Source: Girardinichthys multiradiatus
Taxonomy: Eukaryota; Chordata; Actinopteri; Cyprinodontiformes; Goodeidae
Direction of reading: 5' to 3'
Assembly (NCBI RefSeq): GCF_021462225.1
Contig: NC_061802.1
Coordinates: 8,947,859 to 9,011,858 of the forward strand
DNA length: 64,000 nt
Positions within the stretch are counted from its first letter, which is position 1. Each line of letters opens with the position of its first letter. This document shows, in pieces, positions 46,490 to 57,368 of this stretch. The position numbers were made by a program, and so were the translations under genes. Under the pieces are notes generated by a model. It was given only the letters and a program-made list of their open reading frames with translations. It was not told the origin of the DNA and did not search any database.

Positions 46490-46730
46490 GAATTTGCATG
46501 TTCTCGCATGGGTTCTCTCCGAGTACTCCGACTTCCTCCCACAGTCCAGAAACATCATTGTTAGGTTAACTGGTCTCTCTAAATAGGGTGTGTGCGTGGT
46601 TGTGTGTCCTTTGATGAACTGGCAACCTGTCCAAGGTGTACCCTGCTTCTTGCCCAATGCTGGAGACTGGCACCAGCTCCCCTGTGACCCAGTATGGTAG
46701 AAGCAGGTATAGTGGATGGATGGATGTTTT
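46490..46730 (+). repeat. V-SINE-type SINE, 5' truncated
   Basis: Body phrases GAATTTGCATGTTCTCGCAT, CTTCCTCCCACAGTCCAGAA and CAACCTGTCCAAGGTGTACC lead to a 3' end with a GGATGGATGGATG microsatellite tail. The tRNA head is missing. Confidence 0.8.
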
Positions 46731-47590
46731 TTGCTCTGAGTTACTGCGCATCAATCCATTTCCTGTCCTTTCATCTGTCCGTCCATCAAAAAACAAGGAA
46801 TTTTAATGAGAAAATGTTAAAACCTTGAATATTGCATCTAAAGTTTGAAACAGCTCATTGTCTTTAAAGTATAAATTCAATAAATATAGGTAGACATCCA
46901 TTAGACCTGAGTCAAACTACATCTTTTTCCCCAATGCAGATCTCATGTCTAGGTTTCCACTGGGTCCTGTTTGTCACTGCCCCATGCTAACAGAGAGGTT
47001 GTGTCAGCTCACTCGACTCAACAGGATTTCCCCACTAAGCTACAAATTACTCAGTTTTATACAGAAAGTAATCATGTGTGACTCAAGCTTATTGGTTTCA
47101 TACTGCTTTTCATGATTTCCTTCATGCAGCATTGGTGGGTTATCTGTGCCTATGTGTGTACAGTGCAGCTGCTCCCAATTATAAAAAAAGAAATTTTATT
47201 CTGAATGGCTACATTTGGGAATGAAAGGAAATGGTGTGTACTTGATGAATTTCCACATGATGTCCCTTTGATCACAGGCAGTCCAGTTAACAGTAGTAAT
47301 CCTAACAAAAAAGTCAGCCTTTCCTTTCCCAGACACACAGAGGCCTTTAATTGTTTAGATTTGCATTTCACGCAACCCAATGCTCTGACAGTGATAGGCA
47401 CAAACCTGAATCAACCTTTTTGGAAGCTTGAAGTTCATGTACTGACCCTCTCTTTGCAAATTTGATGGTTTTTAGATACAACATTTGTCCTTCTGTATTG
47501 ATTTATGGAAACATTTATACCATGTTTTATGGCTATCTTACAAACATGGGAATGCAAAAACATTCCTTTCATTTATACTGATGATATAGT
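46731..47590. other. dnajc6 intron 2, no feature
   Basis: No repeat or exon recognised. Confidence 0.4.
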
Positions 47591-47597
47591 AAGCAAT

Positions 47598-47830
47598 GAA
47601 TTGCAAAAATATTCATACCCATTTTTACATTTTGTAACATCACACCTACAACCTTCAATGGGTTTGATTGGAATCGTATGTTGTAGACAAACACAAACTA
47701 GAGCATTTATTTGAAATGAAAAGGAAAATATTACATGGTCTCCAAAGGTTTTACAACCTGAAAAGTCTGGCATGACTTTGTAGTCAGCCCCCTTCTTGCC
47801 AAAAGAAACATTTTTAATTACATTAATCTC
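47598..47830. repeat. Tc1 terminal fragment
   Basis: TTGCAAAAATATTCATACCC, then TTTTGTAACATCACACCTAC and GTAGACAAACACAAACTAGA, are a decayed copy of the common fish Tc1 end. Confidence 0.6.
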
Positions 47831-48030
47831 CATTTATTTCAAAAGTAATCGTCTACTGATAGAAGGAATAAATAAACGTCCTTTTAAAATTTTTAGCTGA
47901 AATGCTCCAAAATGGGAACATTAAAAAAATTATTTGCATTGTCAGCAGGGTTGTTAAGTAAAGATTGCTCTTTTTAATTGCATTATTGCCATAAAAAAAT
48001 CCCTTTAAAACATGTTTTTTTCTCTTTCAG

Positions 48031-48080
48031 TTACACTAAAGGAGAGCTGGACATTGCTTATATTACATCAAGGATCATAG
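48031..48080 (+). CDS. dnajc6: DNAJC6 exon 3
   Basis: A 50-bp exon between TTTCAG and GTAAGA. It encodes YTKGELDIAYITSRII (residues about 114-130), the start of the PTEN-like phosphatase fold and a conserved auxilin/GAK/PTEN block. It leaves one base (phase 1). Confidence 0.95.
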
Positions 48081-48436
48081 GTAAGATAAAACCACTTTTT
48101 ATTGAAATACTGTTTAAGTGGATGTGTTGAAACGTTCTCTGTAAATGACTCTGAAAATACTGGAATGAAAATACATCTTTGGCGACATCCTTATTTGATC
48201 TTCCTTTGTTATAATGAATTACCCAAAGCTTTACATAATCATAAATATGACGATGGAGTCCAGAACAAAGTTAGCTGAAAATGTATTGTCTGTGGATTTA
48301 CATAAAGCTACCACTGATAATCCTTTTTATGTTCTAATGATTAAATTAAATTTTATTCTCAAACTGCAGTCCATAAACAATGTAATTATGTAAAACCATC
48401 AAGTAAAAGTCTTCGGAACATCTGCTGTCTTTTCAG

Positions 48437-48585
48437 TCATGACGTACCCTGCAGAGTCGGTCCAGATTGGCTACCAGAACCATGTTGAAGACATCCGCTC
48501 GTTCCTCGACAGTCGTCATGCCGACCACTACACAGTTTTCAACCTTTCACAGCGAAACTACCGTGGCGCCAAATTCTCAAACAGG
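48437..48585 (+). CDS. dnajc6: DNAJC6 exon 4
   Basis: Acceptor TTTTCAG at 48436, donor GTGAGG at 48586. It encodes residues about 131-180: VMTYPAESVQIGYQNHVEDI, then RSFLDSRHADHYTVFNLS and YRGAKFSNR. This is the phosphatase-domain segment corresponding to the PTEN N-terminal strands. It ends in phase 0. Confidence 0.95.
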
Positions 48586-48794
48586 GTGAGGGCGATTATG
48601 TGTCATATCGCTATCATTTGTTTTAGTCGTTGGTGGCTGTGGCACCAAATGTACCCCATCATAGGGGGATTCATTTGCTGTCTGGATGCCACTTTTGATC
48701 ATCTAACTCGGACACTGCAGTGTCATGTTTTTATAAACACAGGGTGATGCCTGAAGGAGTCTGTACTCTGTTATTTTTCTCTGTACTAATACAG

Positions 48795-49897
48795 CAGTGA
48801 TGTGTGGTGAGGTTCATGACTGGTGAGGCTCAGACTCCTCTGGTGTCAGATGTACAAATTTATGAACCCAAAAGAGAGGCTTATATTTTAATTTGTGACC
48901 TTAATGCAAACATTTCATTATTCTAAACTCAGAATTCTACAATTTTTAAGCTTTTAATTATGCTTTAATCAATCCCATACTGTTCAACAATACCATAGCA
49001 TGAAAAAAAAAGGTCAAATTTGATTATTAAAAATAGTTTTTCCATTTTAACTGCTCTATCCTTTTTTTAATTAAAATTGTGTATGATCTTAAATTAGGTC
49101 CATGGAAGCAGTTTGCATTTATCAAATCTTTTAAAATCTCACCTTTGCATTGCGGGTGCTGTTGTTCAGTCTGTGCAGTTCATTCAATGCCAAGTCAAAT
49201 GTTTGAAGCAGATGTTTCAGTTGCGAAGTTGGTCATCTTCTCCCTGAAACCTCCTGTTTCGACTGAAAATCTAGTTTAGAAAAATCTTTTTCCAGTATTC
49301 ATAAGTAATCTTCCATTTTGCCAGACTAAATATAAATAAAAGTACGGTTACTGGACTTGTGAAAACACCCCTGCCCTCAGAGTATGTAGCGATATGCTGA
49401 TAGCTGTTTGTGCCAATAGAGCTCAGCACTGCCCCCTATCAGTGCGGCTGGGTACCTTTTGCCTCACCCTGTCCATTTTCACTACGCATTTATGGCCGAT
49501 TAGAAAGATTAAATATGTCACACACATTCATTAAATATATCAGACAGACTGTGGAATGTCAGCATATGTAGTAGCTGTACATTTAGTACATAGTATAAAT
49601 GTGTATTTGCGATATAGAGACAGCAATGGGCAGATTCCAATTGCCTGCATCAGTGTGTGTGACACAGCGCCATCAGTGGTGAGGCACAGTTATTCACTGC
49701 CTCACTGCCTTTCTCCCATGTATTTGAATCAGCAATGCATAAATTCAGCAATTTTGACCATAAAAAAATTAAAATCATACAGAAAACAAGTTTATAGAAC
49801 AGTCAGTGGACAAATCAATTTCAATCGGACAACTAGTAATTTACTTCTCATGATGACAGGCGAGGCACTAACTGTCTCCCCTGACTGCACGTCACTG
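48795..49897. mobile_element. hAT-like relic
   Basis: The ends are CAGTGATGTGTGGTGAGGTT (48795) and, inverted, CAGTGACGTGCAGTCAGGGG ending at 49897. Flanks TAATACAG (48787-48794) and CAATACAG (49898-49905) agree at 7 of 8. No transposase is recognised in 1.1 kb. It lies right at the edge of the next Tc1 relic. Confidence 0.75.
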
Positions 49898-49902
49898 CAA
49901 TA

Positions 49903-50955
49903 CAGTGCCCTTCCAATTATTGACACTTATGGAAAGAAGTGTACAAAAACGTTATAAATTCCTGTTATGAGGAATAAAATTTTGTTGTTTGCCCCAATTC
50001 TCTAATTGTGAGTTTTGAAGACGTGTTTTTTTTTTTTTTGCTTCCTTAACGATCATGCTCTACAAGATAATCAGCTAGGTAGGGGTTGGTTTCCAGTATT
50101 AAGGAATAGGCTCCTTCTCCAATAGTTTTTCTTTGCTTACAAGAATGACAGACTTGGCTGTTTTGGAGTAGTTCTGGTCCCAAAACCATGGGGTGTCATG
50201 GTGTGGAAACTAAAGCAGCGCCATCCATCACTTCAGTTATGGAAACACTGCTTTAAGATGACAGATGGACAGCTAACAGCAGCATGACTTTTAAGAAACT
50301 GATTACAGGCCTTACCCAAATAAATAGCTTTACTAATTTATTAGCTTATATCAGGTTGTTAGGCTCCCAGTCTTACAGTATAAAGAGCAGAGCTTCAAAC
50401 GGTATTGCACTTGGAAACTACTACTAAATCTGCCGTTATTTTGGCCCATAATGTTTTTTTTGTTTATGTATCAGAATCAAAATAACAATGAATACATTTT
50501 ATATAGATATAGAAAATTTTTGTAACTGTGATATTATTTTTGCAGCAATTGGAGTAAATGTTGCTTACGTAAATGCAAGCTGATCATTTGATTCTTTTTT
50601 GTTTTAACCTTTTTGTGTACAGGCTCTCACACCTTATTTTTACTCAAGGTTATACTGTGAAAATCTCATACCAGCCTATCCTTTTCCTCAGTCAGCTTAT
50701 TGGTTACAATTCCAAATGTTTTTTAATCACTGCTCTCACTGTAGATCTGCCATCAAATTAGGGCAATTACTTATATTGCATGTCCTTTTGTCTTTCCCAT
50801 GTTCCCATGAGTGGCAAAGAGAAATGACATCTTTTCCCAGACTGAGCAAATTAATCCAAATTATTAAACTTTGGATTTTTCCAAATGTTTTTTTTATTAA
50901 ATATGAATTTGTTTCAAAGCTTTTCAAACATCTTGACCAGGGGAGGTAATACTTA
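49903..50955 (-). pseudogene. Decayed Tc1-family relic (CAGTGCCCTTCC end)
   Basis: The left end CAGTGCCCTTCCAATTATTG (49903) is a known fish Tc1 end type. The interior has antisense transposase echoes only (CTCACTGTAGATCTGCC near 50734). The presumed right end is near 50950 (GACCAGGGGAGGTAATACTT). Confidence 0.55.
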
Positions 50956-51119
50956 TAGAGATGCTTTATATGTTTTTATTTTGCTGAATGAAATTATTAT
51001 GGTATGTTACCAGAACCAAAGGACATCTAATAGAACATCAGTTTTTGACACGTTGGGGTGAGAACTTTTCTGTGTGTTGCCTCCTTTCTTCAAATTGGTG
51101 CTGTGGATGTAAAGATGAA

Positions 51120-51200
51120 CAGCAGATGACATGCCGTTACAGTGAGATGTGTTTTGAATTGGCGCTAAATAAATAAAACTGAATTGAATTGAAATTGAAC
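51120..51200 (+). repeat. Truncated LINE 3' tail
   Basis: GAATTGGCGCTAAATAAATA, followed by AAACTGAATTGAATTGAA, is the same 3' end as at 36319-36352, 5'-truncated to under 100 bp. Confidence 0.8.
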
Positions 51201-51850
51201 TGTGATGCTTTCTGCCTCCTAAAACACAGCTGTTGCAGCTCTGGAAAACTGAATTTTTCAGTTCAGTCCCTATACTAATGTCACAACACACTTTCAGTCG
51301 GATAAATTTACCTTTATTTGCACGTAGCTGTGCAAGCCTCCATTTAATGGGATGTGTTGTTAAAAGAAATGAGAATGACACATTTTGTTGTTTCTTTGAT
51401 GGTAATAGGATAAGACATTATCCACCATATCCACAACATTTCAAATCTCAAGCTGAACCATTTTAATATTTTTTAGGTGTTTTCTGTTCTCTTCACGAGG
51501 TCCTTTCCTAATGGCATTCAGCACTTTTGTGCAGTTGGATTTTAATTAAAAGTTAAAGCTTATGTGGAAGTTCTTCCAATAAAAGACTGCCCCCCTCTGG
51601 CAGATAAATATTGAAAATCTATGGAGTACCACTGCTTGTGGAAGTCGTTATATTTGCAGTAGATGACTCATTATGGCAACTGGTGTGTTGTTTTGCTCTG
51701 TGCAGCAGCTTCTCAGCTCTCCTTTCTCCTCCTATCTTTGTTTTTCTAAACTGTTCGTCCTCTTTCTCTGCTTCCATCTGTTTCTCCGCTCCTTTTCTCC
51801 TTGTCTCTTAATCTGTCTCACTTTTTTCCTGCTCCTTTCAACTTTTGCAG

Positions 51851-51973
51851 GTATCGGAGTGCAACTGGCCTTCCCGCCAAGCTCCCGGCCTTCACAATCT
51901 GTTTGCTGTGTGCAAGAACATGCACAACTGGCTCAAACAGAACCCAAAGAATGTGTGTGTCATCACCTGCTCG
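51851..51973 (+). CDS. dnajc6: DNAJC6 exon 5
   Basis: The acceptor has a long pyrimidine tract (51690-51850) ending TTTTGCAG, and the donor is GTAAGA at 51974. Residues about 181-221: VSECNWPSRQAPGLHNLFAV, then CKNMHNWLKQNPKNVCVITC. It ends at Cys-Ser, the first residues of the phosphatase signature loop. Phase 0. Confidence 0.95.
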
Positions 51974-52684
51974 GTAAGATGCTCACATGCTTAAATCTTC
52001 AAACTTATTTGAATTTTTATTGATTATTTTGGATTCTGAACCCCTCAAAGTACAGCCAAGACTTCAGAGGTAATTTGGATTAACACTAAATAAATTTTCT
52101 ACCACCACCGTGCAACAAAAGAGCAACTCTGAAAACCCTTCCTTTTGCAAAATGTGTCATGCCCTTATGCACCGTGATTTGGTTTGGTCCAGAGTATTTA
52201 ATGAAACTGTTTTTCTGCTCTGATTTAGTGACAGCAAAAAACACTGGCATGTGGTGGGAGATGTTGTTGCCAAGTTGCTGTGGTTTGGAATTGGTTTGGC
52301 AAACGTCTCCTTCTTGCATAATGCCCAGTGAATTTGTTCCTCTTTAAAAACAGTTCCCACTGGTTCAGTTCCTCAAGATGTTTATGCTTCGCTGCAACCT
52401 GAAATAACCTGAGAGCAAGTTAGACTGGAGAGAAAACTGTCAGTGGTTTGAAATATATGTTAATCTTGTATTAAATAAGGGTGGGATGATGCATCCAGTT
52501 CACAACATGAGATAATAAATGAAAGCCAAGACAAACTTTTAGCAATATTTGGGAAAAACTAGGATCCCTCATTTTGCTTCTCACAAACAGAACAAATGTT
52601 TCATAATTTTACTCTTAAATAATCTCTGTTCAGTGTAGAAATATTTATTTCAGCTTTAATCAATTTATAGATTTTCAAGTGGGG
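51974..52684. other. dnajc6 intron 5, left part
   Basis: No repeat or exon recognised before the small frame at 52685. Confidence 0.4.
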
Positions 52685-52885
52685 ATGGCAGCCCAGACAT
52701 TAAAAACCATGAAATACCCCTTTAACTTTACCACAACAGGCAACTTTGAAGCAGATGCCAACTTTTATCTCTTAGTAGTGGGATTTTTAGCATTTTTAGC
52801 AGCCATCGGTGGGAGCTTAATGATGGTTCAGTTTGTTGTTCTTCATAGACTTATCTATCCAAAATCAAAGTATGAACAATATTGA
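52685..52885 (+). CDS. Unassigned small membrane protein frame in a dnajc6 intron
   Basis: An uninterrupted single-exon frame with two possible starts: ATG 52679 (68 aa) or ATG 52685 (66 aa). The second has a purine at -3 and G at +4 and is preferred. The sequence starts MAAQTLKTMKYPFNF. It has a hydrophobic span of about 25 residues (LLVVGFLAFLAAIGG to VVLH) and ends with a basic, tyrosine-rich tail (PKSKYEQY). The layout is that of a single-pass microprotein. I could not name a family. It lies between exons 5 and 6, sense strand. No poly-A tract or target duplication was found to prove a retrocopy, though loose AATAAA signals lie near 53060 and 53289. It could be a retrogene, an unannotated microprotein or chance. 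Confidence 0.45.
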   Translation: MAAQTLKTMKYPFNFTTTGNFEADANFYLLVVGFLAFLAAIGGSLMMVQFVVLHRLIYPKSKYEQY

Positions 52886-53561
52886 ACTATGAAGTTCAAT
52901 ATTGACCCCAATCCAGTTTTAAATTATTTTGGGATCATCAGAAATATTTCTCCTGTGAGTATGGCGCAAGGACATGTTTTGTCCCTTGGTTTAAGTATCA
53001 CACTGAAATCAATTTTGGCTTAGTAGAAATATTAGTGCCCAGTTTTAAGCTTTGGCTCAAATAAATGACTAATACCCTCAATTTGGGTAACAAAAGGTTT
53101 GCTTTGCAAAATTAAATCAGATTTTCATTGTATCTGGAGAACCTCCTCCTTCATCTGGGGAAACAGTTAGAGAAGTATTATCCAGTTTGGTATTTCTCAA
53201 TATTTATTCGTCGCCTTGTTGTCTTTTTAATACATAAGACTTCATTAAATACATGAGCAATTAGGTGTTAAACTGTTGTTTTTGAAGCAATAAATTGTTG
53301 ATCTATGAGATTGTGGTTGTGTATTAATTAATTATGTGCATGTCTATACTGTGTAACCTTTTTTTAACCTCAATAACAAATGACACTACTAAAAAGGCAG
53401 AAGCTGAAAGCTCCAACGAACAAAACAGTGCAACTTTGCCATTTTCTGTTCATATTTCCTGCTATCTGCTAAAAGTCTTGCTCTCTCCAAATAAAAAAAA
53501 ACTTCTTGTAAGGCATAATAATTCTGGAAGCCGTTTGAGCATCTGCTTTGTATGCATACAG
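52886..53561. other. dnajc6 intron 5, right part
   Basis: Possibly the 3' UTR of the small frame above. Otherwise nothing recognisable. Confidence 0.35.
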
Positions 53562-53695
53562 GATGGCCGCGGTCCCTCCGGCGTTTTGGTCTGTGCCATG
53601 TTCTGCTTCTGCCATCTCTTCAGCCACCCAGTTCCTGCCATGCAGCTGCTCAGCGCCAAGAGACCAGGCTCTGGACTCTGGCCCTCACACCACAG
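53562..53695 (+). CDS. dnajc6: DNAJC6 exon 6 (phosphatase-loop exon)
   Basis: Acceptor ACAG at 53561, donor GTTTGC at 53696. Residues about 222-266: DGRGPSGVLVCAMFCFCHLF, a Pro-rich turn, then LLSAKRPGSGLWPSHHR. With exon 5 it forms the loop C-S-D-G-R-G-P. Active PTEN-type enzymes need Cys-X5-Arg, and the Arg position is Pro here, so the domain is a lipid-binding pseudophosphatase as in mammalian auxilin. It ends in phase 2 (AG+G = Arg). Confidence 0.95.
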
Positions 53696-54762
53696 GTTTG
53701 CTGAGAGAGAGAAAGAGAGATCTTGAGAGAGATGGGAAGAAATACACATTTGTATAGCTCATTATGATGTGGTTCTCTGTAACCTAGACCTAAAACAACA
53801 GAAACTTGAATGATGTTTCTGTTTAAGGTGTGATTTTTTTGTGTGTATTGAGGTGTTAGGAGCATGGAGTTTCCATGTATTGGGGTCTTTCTATTTTTCT
53901 AAAACCCAGTAGTAGCAGACATGTAAACCAAATTAAATATAATGTATTCCTGGGATTTCATTAGTAGTACTGGCTAAATATGACTGCTGGGTTTCCACTA
54001 CAGTTTCACAGTAGCAGTTTAAACCATACAGTAAAACTTTTAAATAAAAATGAAGGAGTATTTTCTTGCTTTATTCTTTTTTACTTTTATATATTTTCTA
54101 CAAATAGGAGCTGTACCATTCTGTTTCCTTTATTAAAAAAAAAACCTTTTCAAGAATAAATGCTATTTATATGGTAAAAGGACAAATACTGACAAAGGTC
54201 GCAGACTGCTGGTGTAGGGTAATGAAACAAGAATATTTGTTAAACTTTATGGATTAGGACAAAATATTTCCTCTTCTTCCGTTTCCACAAAATTTGTCTG
54301 TTTGTGAATAATTTATAAAGATAGGCTTAAACAAACCTCTGCAAAATCATTCTCAAAGTTTTCTTTGTATTTTGTTTACATGGAGCTAACACTGGCCTTT
54401 ATCAGTAGCGTCTTAGCCTTTTCTCTTTTTTCTTTTGTCTAGACCACAAAGTGCTATGATACATTTGTGAATACAAAAAAGCCTTTTTATCTATCTTATG
54501 TAATATTCTAATTTTGTAGGAAACAGGGATTTCATTTTTCATTAGCTGTAAGCCATAATATTTAAAATGAACAGAAATAAACTCTTGTAATAAATCATTT
54601 TGAGTGTAATAAATCTATTAATATGACTTTCTATTTTTAATTCAACTAAAAAATTTGGAAATTTGGAAAAAATAAAGATGATTTAAAGTTTTTACACAGT
54701 AGTGTAACACAACAAATCTATATAACTATAACAGTTACTCAGCAACATTCCCTTCCAAACAG
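53696..54762. other. dnajc6 intron 6, no feature
   Basis: AT-rich, starting with a GA-rich run. No repeat or exon recognised. Confidence 0.4.
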
Positions 54763-54957
54763 GTACATAGGTTATGTATGTAGCATGGTATCAGAGAAGC
54801 CCAATCTTCCTCACTCCAAGCCCTTGGTGATCAAGGCCCTCACTATGAGTCCTGTACCCTGCTTCAACAAGCAACGCAGTGGCTGTCGGCCCTTCTGTGA
54901 TGTCCTCATCGGAGAAACAAAGATCTTTACTACTGCGCAGGAATACGAGAAGATGAG
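54763..54957 (+). CDS. dnajc6: DNAJC6 exon 7
   Basis: Acceptor AACAG at 54762, donor GTAAGA at 54958. Residues about 266-330: RYIGYVCSMVSEKPNLPHSK, then KALTMSPVPCFNKQRSGCRP and FCDVLIGETKIFTTAQEYEK. It spans the end of the phosphatase-like fold and the start of the C2-like domain. It leaves AG (phase 2). Confidence 0.95.
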
Positions 54958-55166
54958 GTAAGAAAAGATTTCTAACCTTCTATACAAGGTGACCAAAACA
55001 TTATGAAGCACTTTTGGAAGAGAGTAATGTAATCACATCAAGATGCTATTGTGTTGAAAGCTGCAAAATGAATTGCCACTATAGAAAATAGTTTTCATTG
55101 TTTTCTCTGTTTGAAACAATGTTCCTCCATATCATTCCCAACCGTTCCCGGTTCCTACATCCTCAG

Positions 55167-55284
55167 AGAGCACAGGATCCAGGAGGGGAAAGTAGTTTTC
55201 CCGCTCGGTGTGAGTGTTCATGGAGACGTTGTGTTTTCTGTCTACCACATGAGGTCAACAATTGGAGGGCGTCTCCAGGCCAAG
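55167..55284 (+). CDS. dnajc6: DNAJC6 exon 8
   Basis: Acceptor CCTCAG at 55166, donor GTATGC at 55285. Residues about 331-370: REHRIQEGKVVFPLGVSVHG, then DVVFSVYHMRSTIGGRLQAK. This is the C2-like beta-sandwich of the PTEN-like module. Phase 0. Confidence 0.95.
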
Positions 55285-55921
55285 GTATGCTCCTCAGACT
55301 CCAGCAGCCAAATCTATCATAGTGACTATAAACATAGCACAGGAACTTCAAACTTGCTTAAAACATTTTCATAATGCCTGCATGCTGTAAACCGGTCTTT
55401 GAACCTGCGGGAAGCAATCAACAGTGAGATATATTGTTAGATCCTTCGCGTGAGCAAACCTAGTGATGCAGATTTGCAGAAATCCTTTAAGAAGTGACCA
55501 TATACCCAGATAGGAAATATTTATTACAAACATATTTTAATAGCACGGCCTTCTGAAAGGAAGCTATTTATCTCATTGTCTCGTTTAGAGAATATTTAGA
55601 GATCTCCGCACATTTACGCTTGTACAGGTAGCTTAGACAAGGCTTTTTCCTGGCACGCCACTAACGAGGTAAATTTCAGCGGTTGTTATGGTAACTCGTT
55701 TACTCCAAGGTACCACTCTTTGCTCTAGATCCCGAACAGGATCTACACAAGATATGTTTTACCTCCCTTACCATCCTCCTCTTTATTTGAGATAACAAGA
55801 TCAACTTAGGCCCTTGCCCCGTCTTCTAGTCTTAAAGAAATGGATGTATCACATCCTGTTCATACTCCTAAGAAACAGAAATGCTCACTGATTTTCAGAA
55901 ATTCCAAAAATTATTTAATTT
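55285..55921. other. dnajc6 intron 8, no feature
   Basis: No repeat or exon recognised before the SINE. Confidence 0.4.
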
Positions 55922-56290
55922 ATGGTAGTGCAGTTGGTAGCACTGTTGCCTTGCTGCAAGAAGGTCCTTCCTGGGTTCGACTCCCGGCCAGGAGTCTTTC
56001 TGCATAGAGTTTGCATGTTCTCCCGTGCATGTGTGGGTTCTCACTGGGTACTCCGGCTTCCTCCCACAGTCCAAAAACATGACTGTTAGGTAAATTGCTC
56101 TCTCTAAATTGTCCTTAGGTGTGAATGAGTGTGTGCATGCTTGTTTGTCCTGTATGTCTCTGTTTTGCCCTGCGATGCAATGGCGACCTGTCCAGGGTGT
56201 ACCCTGCCTCTCCCCCGTAGACTGCTTGAGATAGGCACCAGCTTCCCCATGATCCACTATTGAAAAAGCGGAATAGAAGATGAATGAATT
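55922..56290 (+). repeat. Full-length V-SINE-type (HE1/DANA-like) SINE
   Basis: tRNA-like head TGGTAGTGCAGTTGGTAGCA (A box) and GGGTTCGACTCCCGG (B box). Central conserved core: GAGTTTGCATGTTCTCCCGT, CTTCCTCCCACAGTCC, AAAAACATGACTGTTAGG. 3' part: GCGACCTGTCCAGGGTGTAC, then a GATGAATGAATTT tail. It is the most complete of the four related fragments in the window (also 25984, 41850 and 46490). Confidence 0.88.
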
Positions 56291-57025
56291 TGTTTTTCTT
56301 AATGTGGGATTTTTTTCTCACTGGTTGGATTTTTTTGCATTTTTCAACATGAGATTAATTTTAAAAGTTTTTACAAATCTGTTATGGGAGTGTAGATGAT
56401 ATGACAGTATTTGCAATAATGAACTGGTTTATTTTATTATCAGTTGAATTTTATTACAAGCTTTTTATTAATCCAAAGTAGAGGGGGCAGTCAGCATGTC
56501 ATTTATCATTATCAGAAAAACATTTTTTTTAACCTGTTAAGAATTGTGATTTATTGCCGGAATAATTTGGCTTTCATTGATGATGTTTGCAAACCTGAAA
56601 AACTAACAATATGATGAGGATTGTTTTACAATTTCTTTACATGGTTGGTTCTATGAGCATCAGTATATCTAAATATTTTCAAACACATGAATGAATGCCA
56701 TTGTGTGCTTTTTAGAAGTGCAATTGCACTACTTAATGCAACTGGCGAACTGAACATGTCTGATAATGTTTGATGATGGGTTAGTTTTATTTCTATGAGC
56801 AGTATCTGTGTTTGTAGGGGTCTGACTGTATGCAGTGACATGCACAAATAGTCCTAAAATTTATTGACCAATTTGTAAACAGTTTTTTTATTGTTATTTC
56901 AATAAATACGGCAAAACCTCTTCTGATAACATTTTAAGTCCATGTCGCCCTTGAAGTTAAAGTTTGCCGGGAATAAGTTATTTTGCCTGGATAAAATTAA
57001 ATCCTTTTCCTGCTTGTTTTGTTAG
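56291..57025. other. dnajc6 intron 8, no feature
   Basis: AT-rich. No repeat or exon recognised. Confidence 0.4.
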
Positions 57026-57105
57026 GTCTCCAACACTCAGATCTTCCAGATCCAGTTCCACACCGGCTTTATCTCTCCTGGAAGCACCATGTTGAAGTTT
57101 AACAA
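57026..57105 (+). CDS. dnajc6: DNAJC6 exon 9
   Basis: Acceptor TGTTAG at 57025, donor GTAAGA at 57106. Residues about 371-396: VSNTQIFQIQFHTGFISPGS and TMLKFN, a conserved C2-like strand pair. It leaves AA (phase 2), completed by A at 59123. Confidence 0.95.
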
Positions 57106-57368
57106 GTAAGAAAAGTGCTATATTTGTCCCTCTACTAAGAGATGATCTACAGTGCCTTGCGAAAGTACTCGGCCCCCTTGAACTTTTCAACCTTTTGCCA
57201 CATTTCAGGCTTCAAACTTAAAGATATAAAATAAATATTTTTTGTGAAGAGTCAACAACAAGTGGGACACAATCGTGAAGTGCAATGAAATTTATTGGAT
57301 ATGTCAAACTTTTTCAACATATAAAAAACTGAAAAGTGGGGCGTGCAATATTATTCGGCCCCCTTGCG

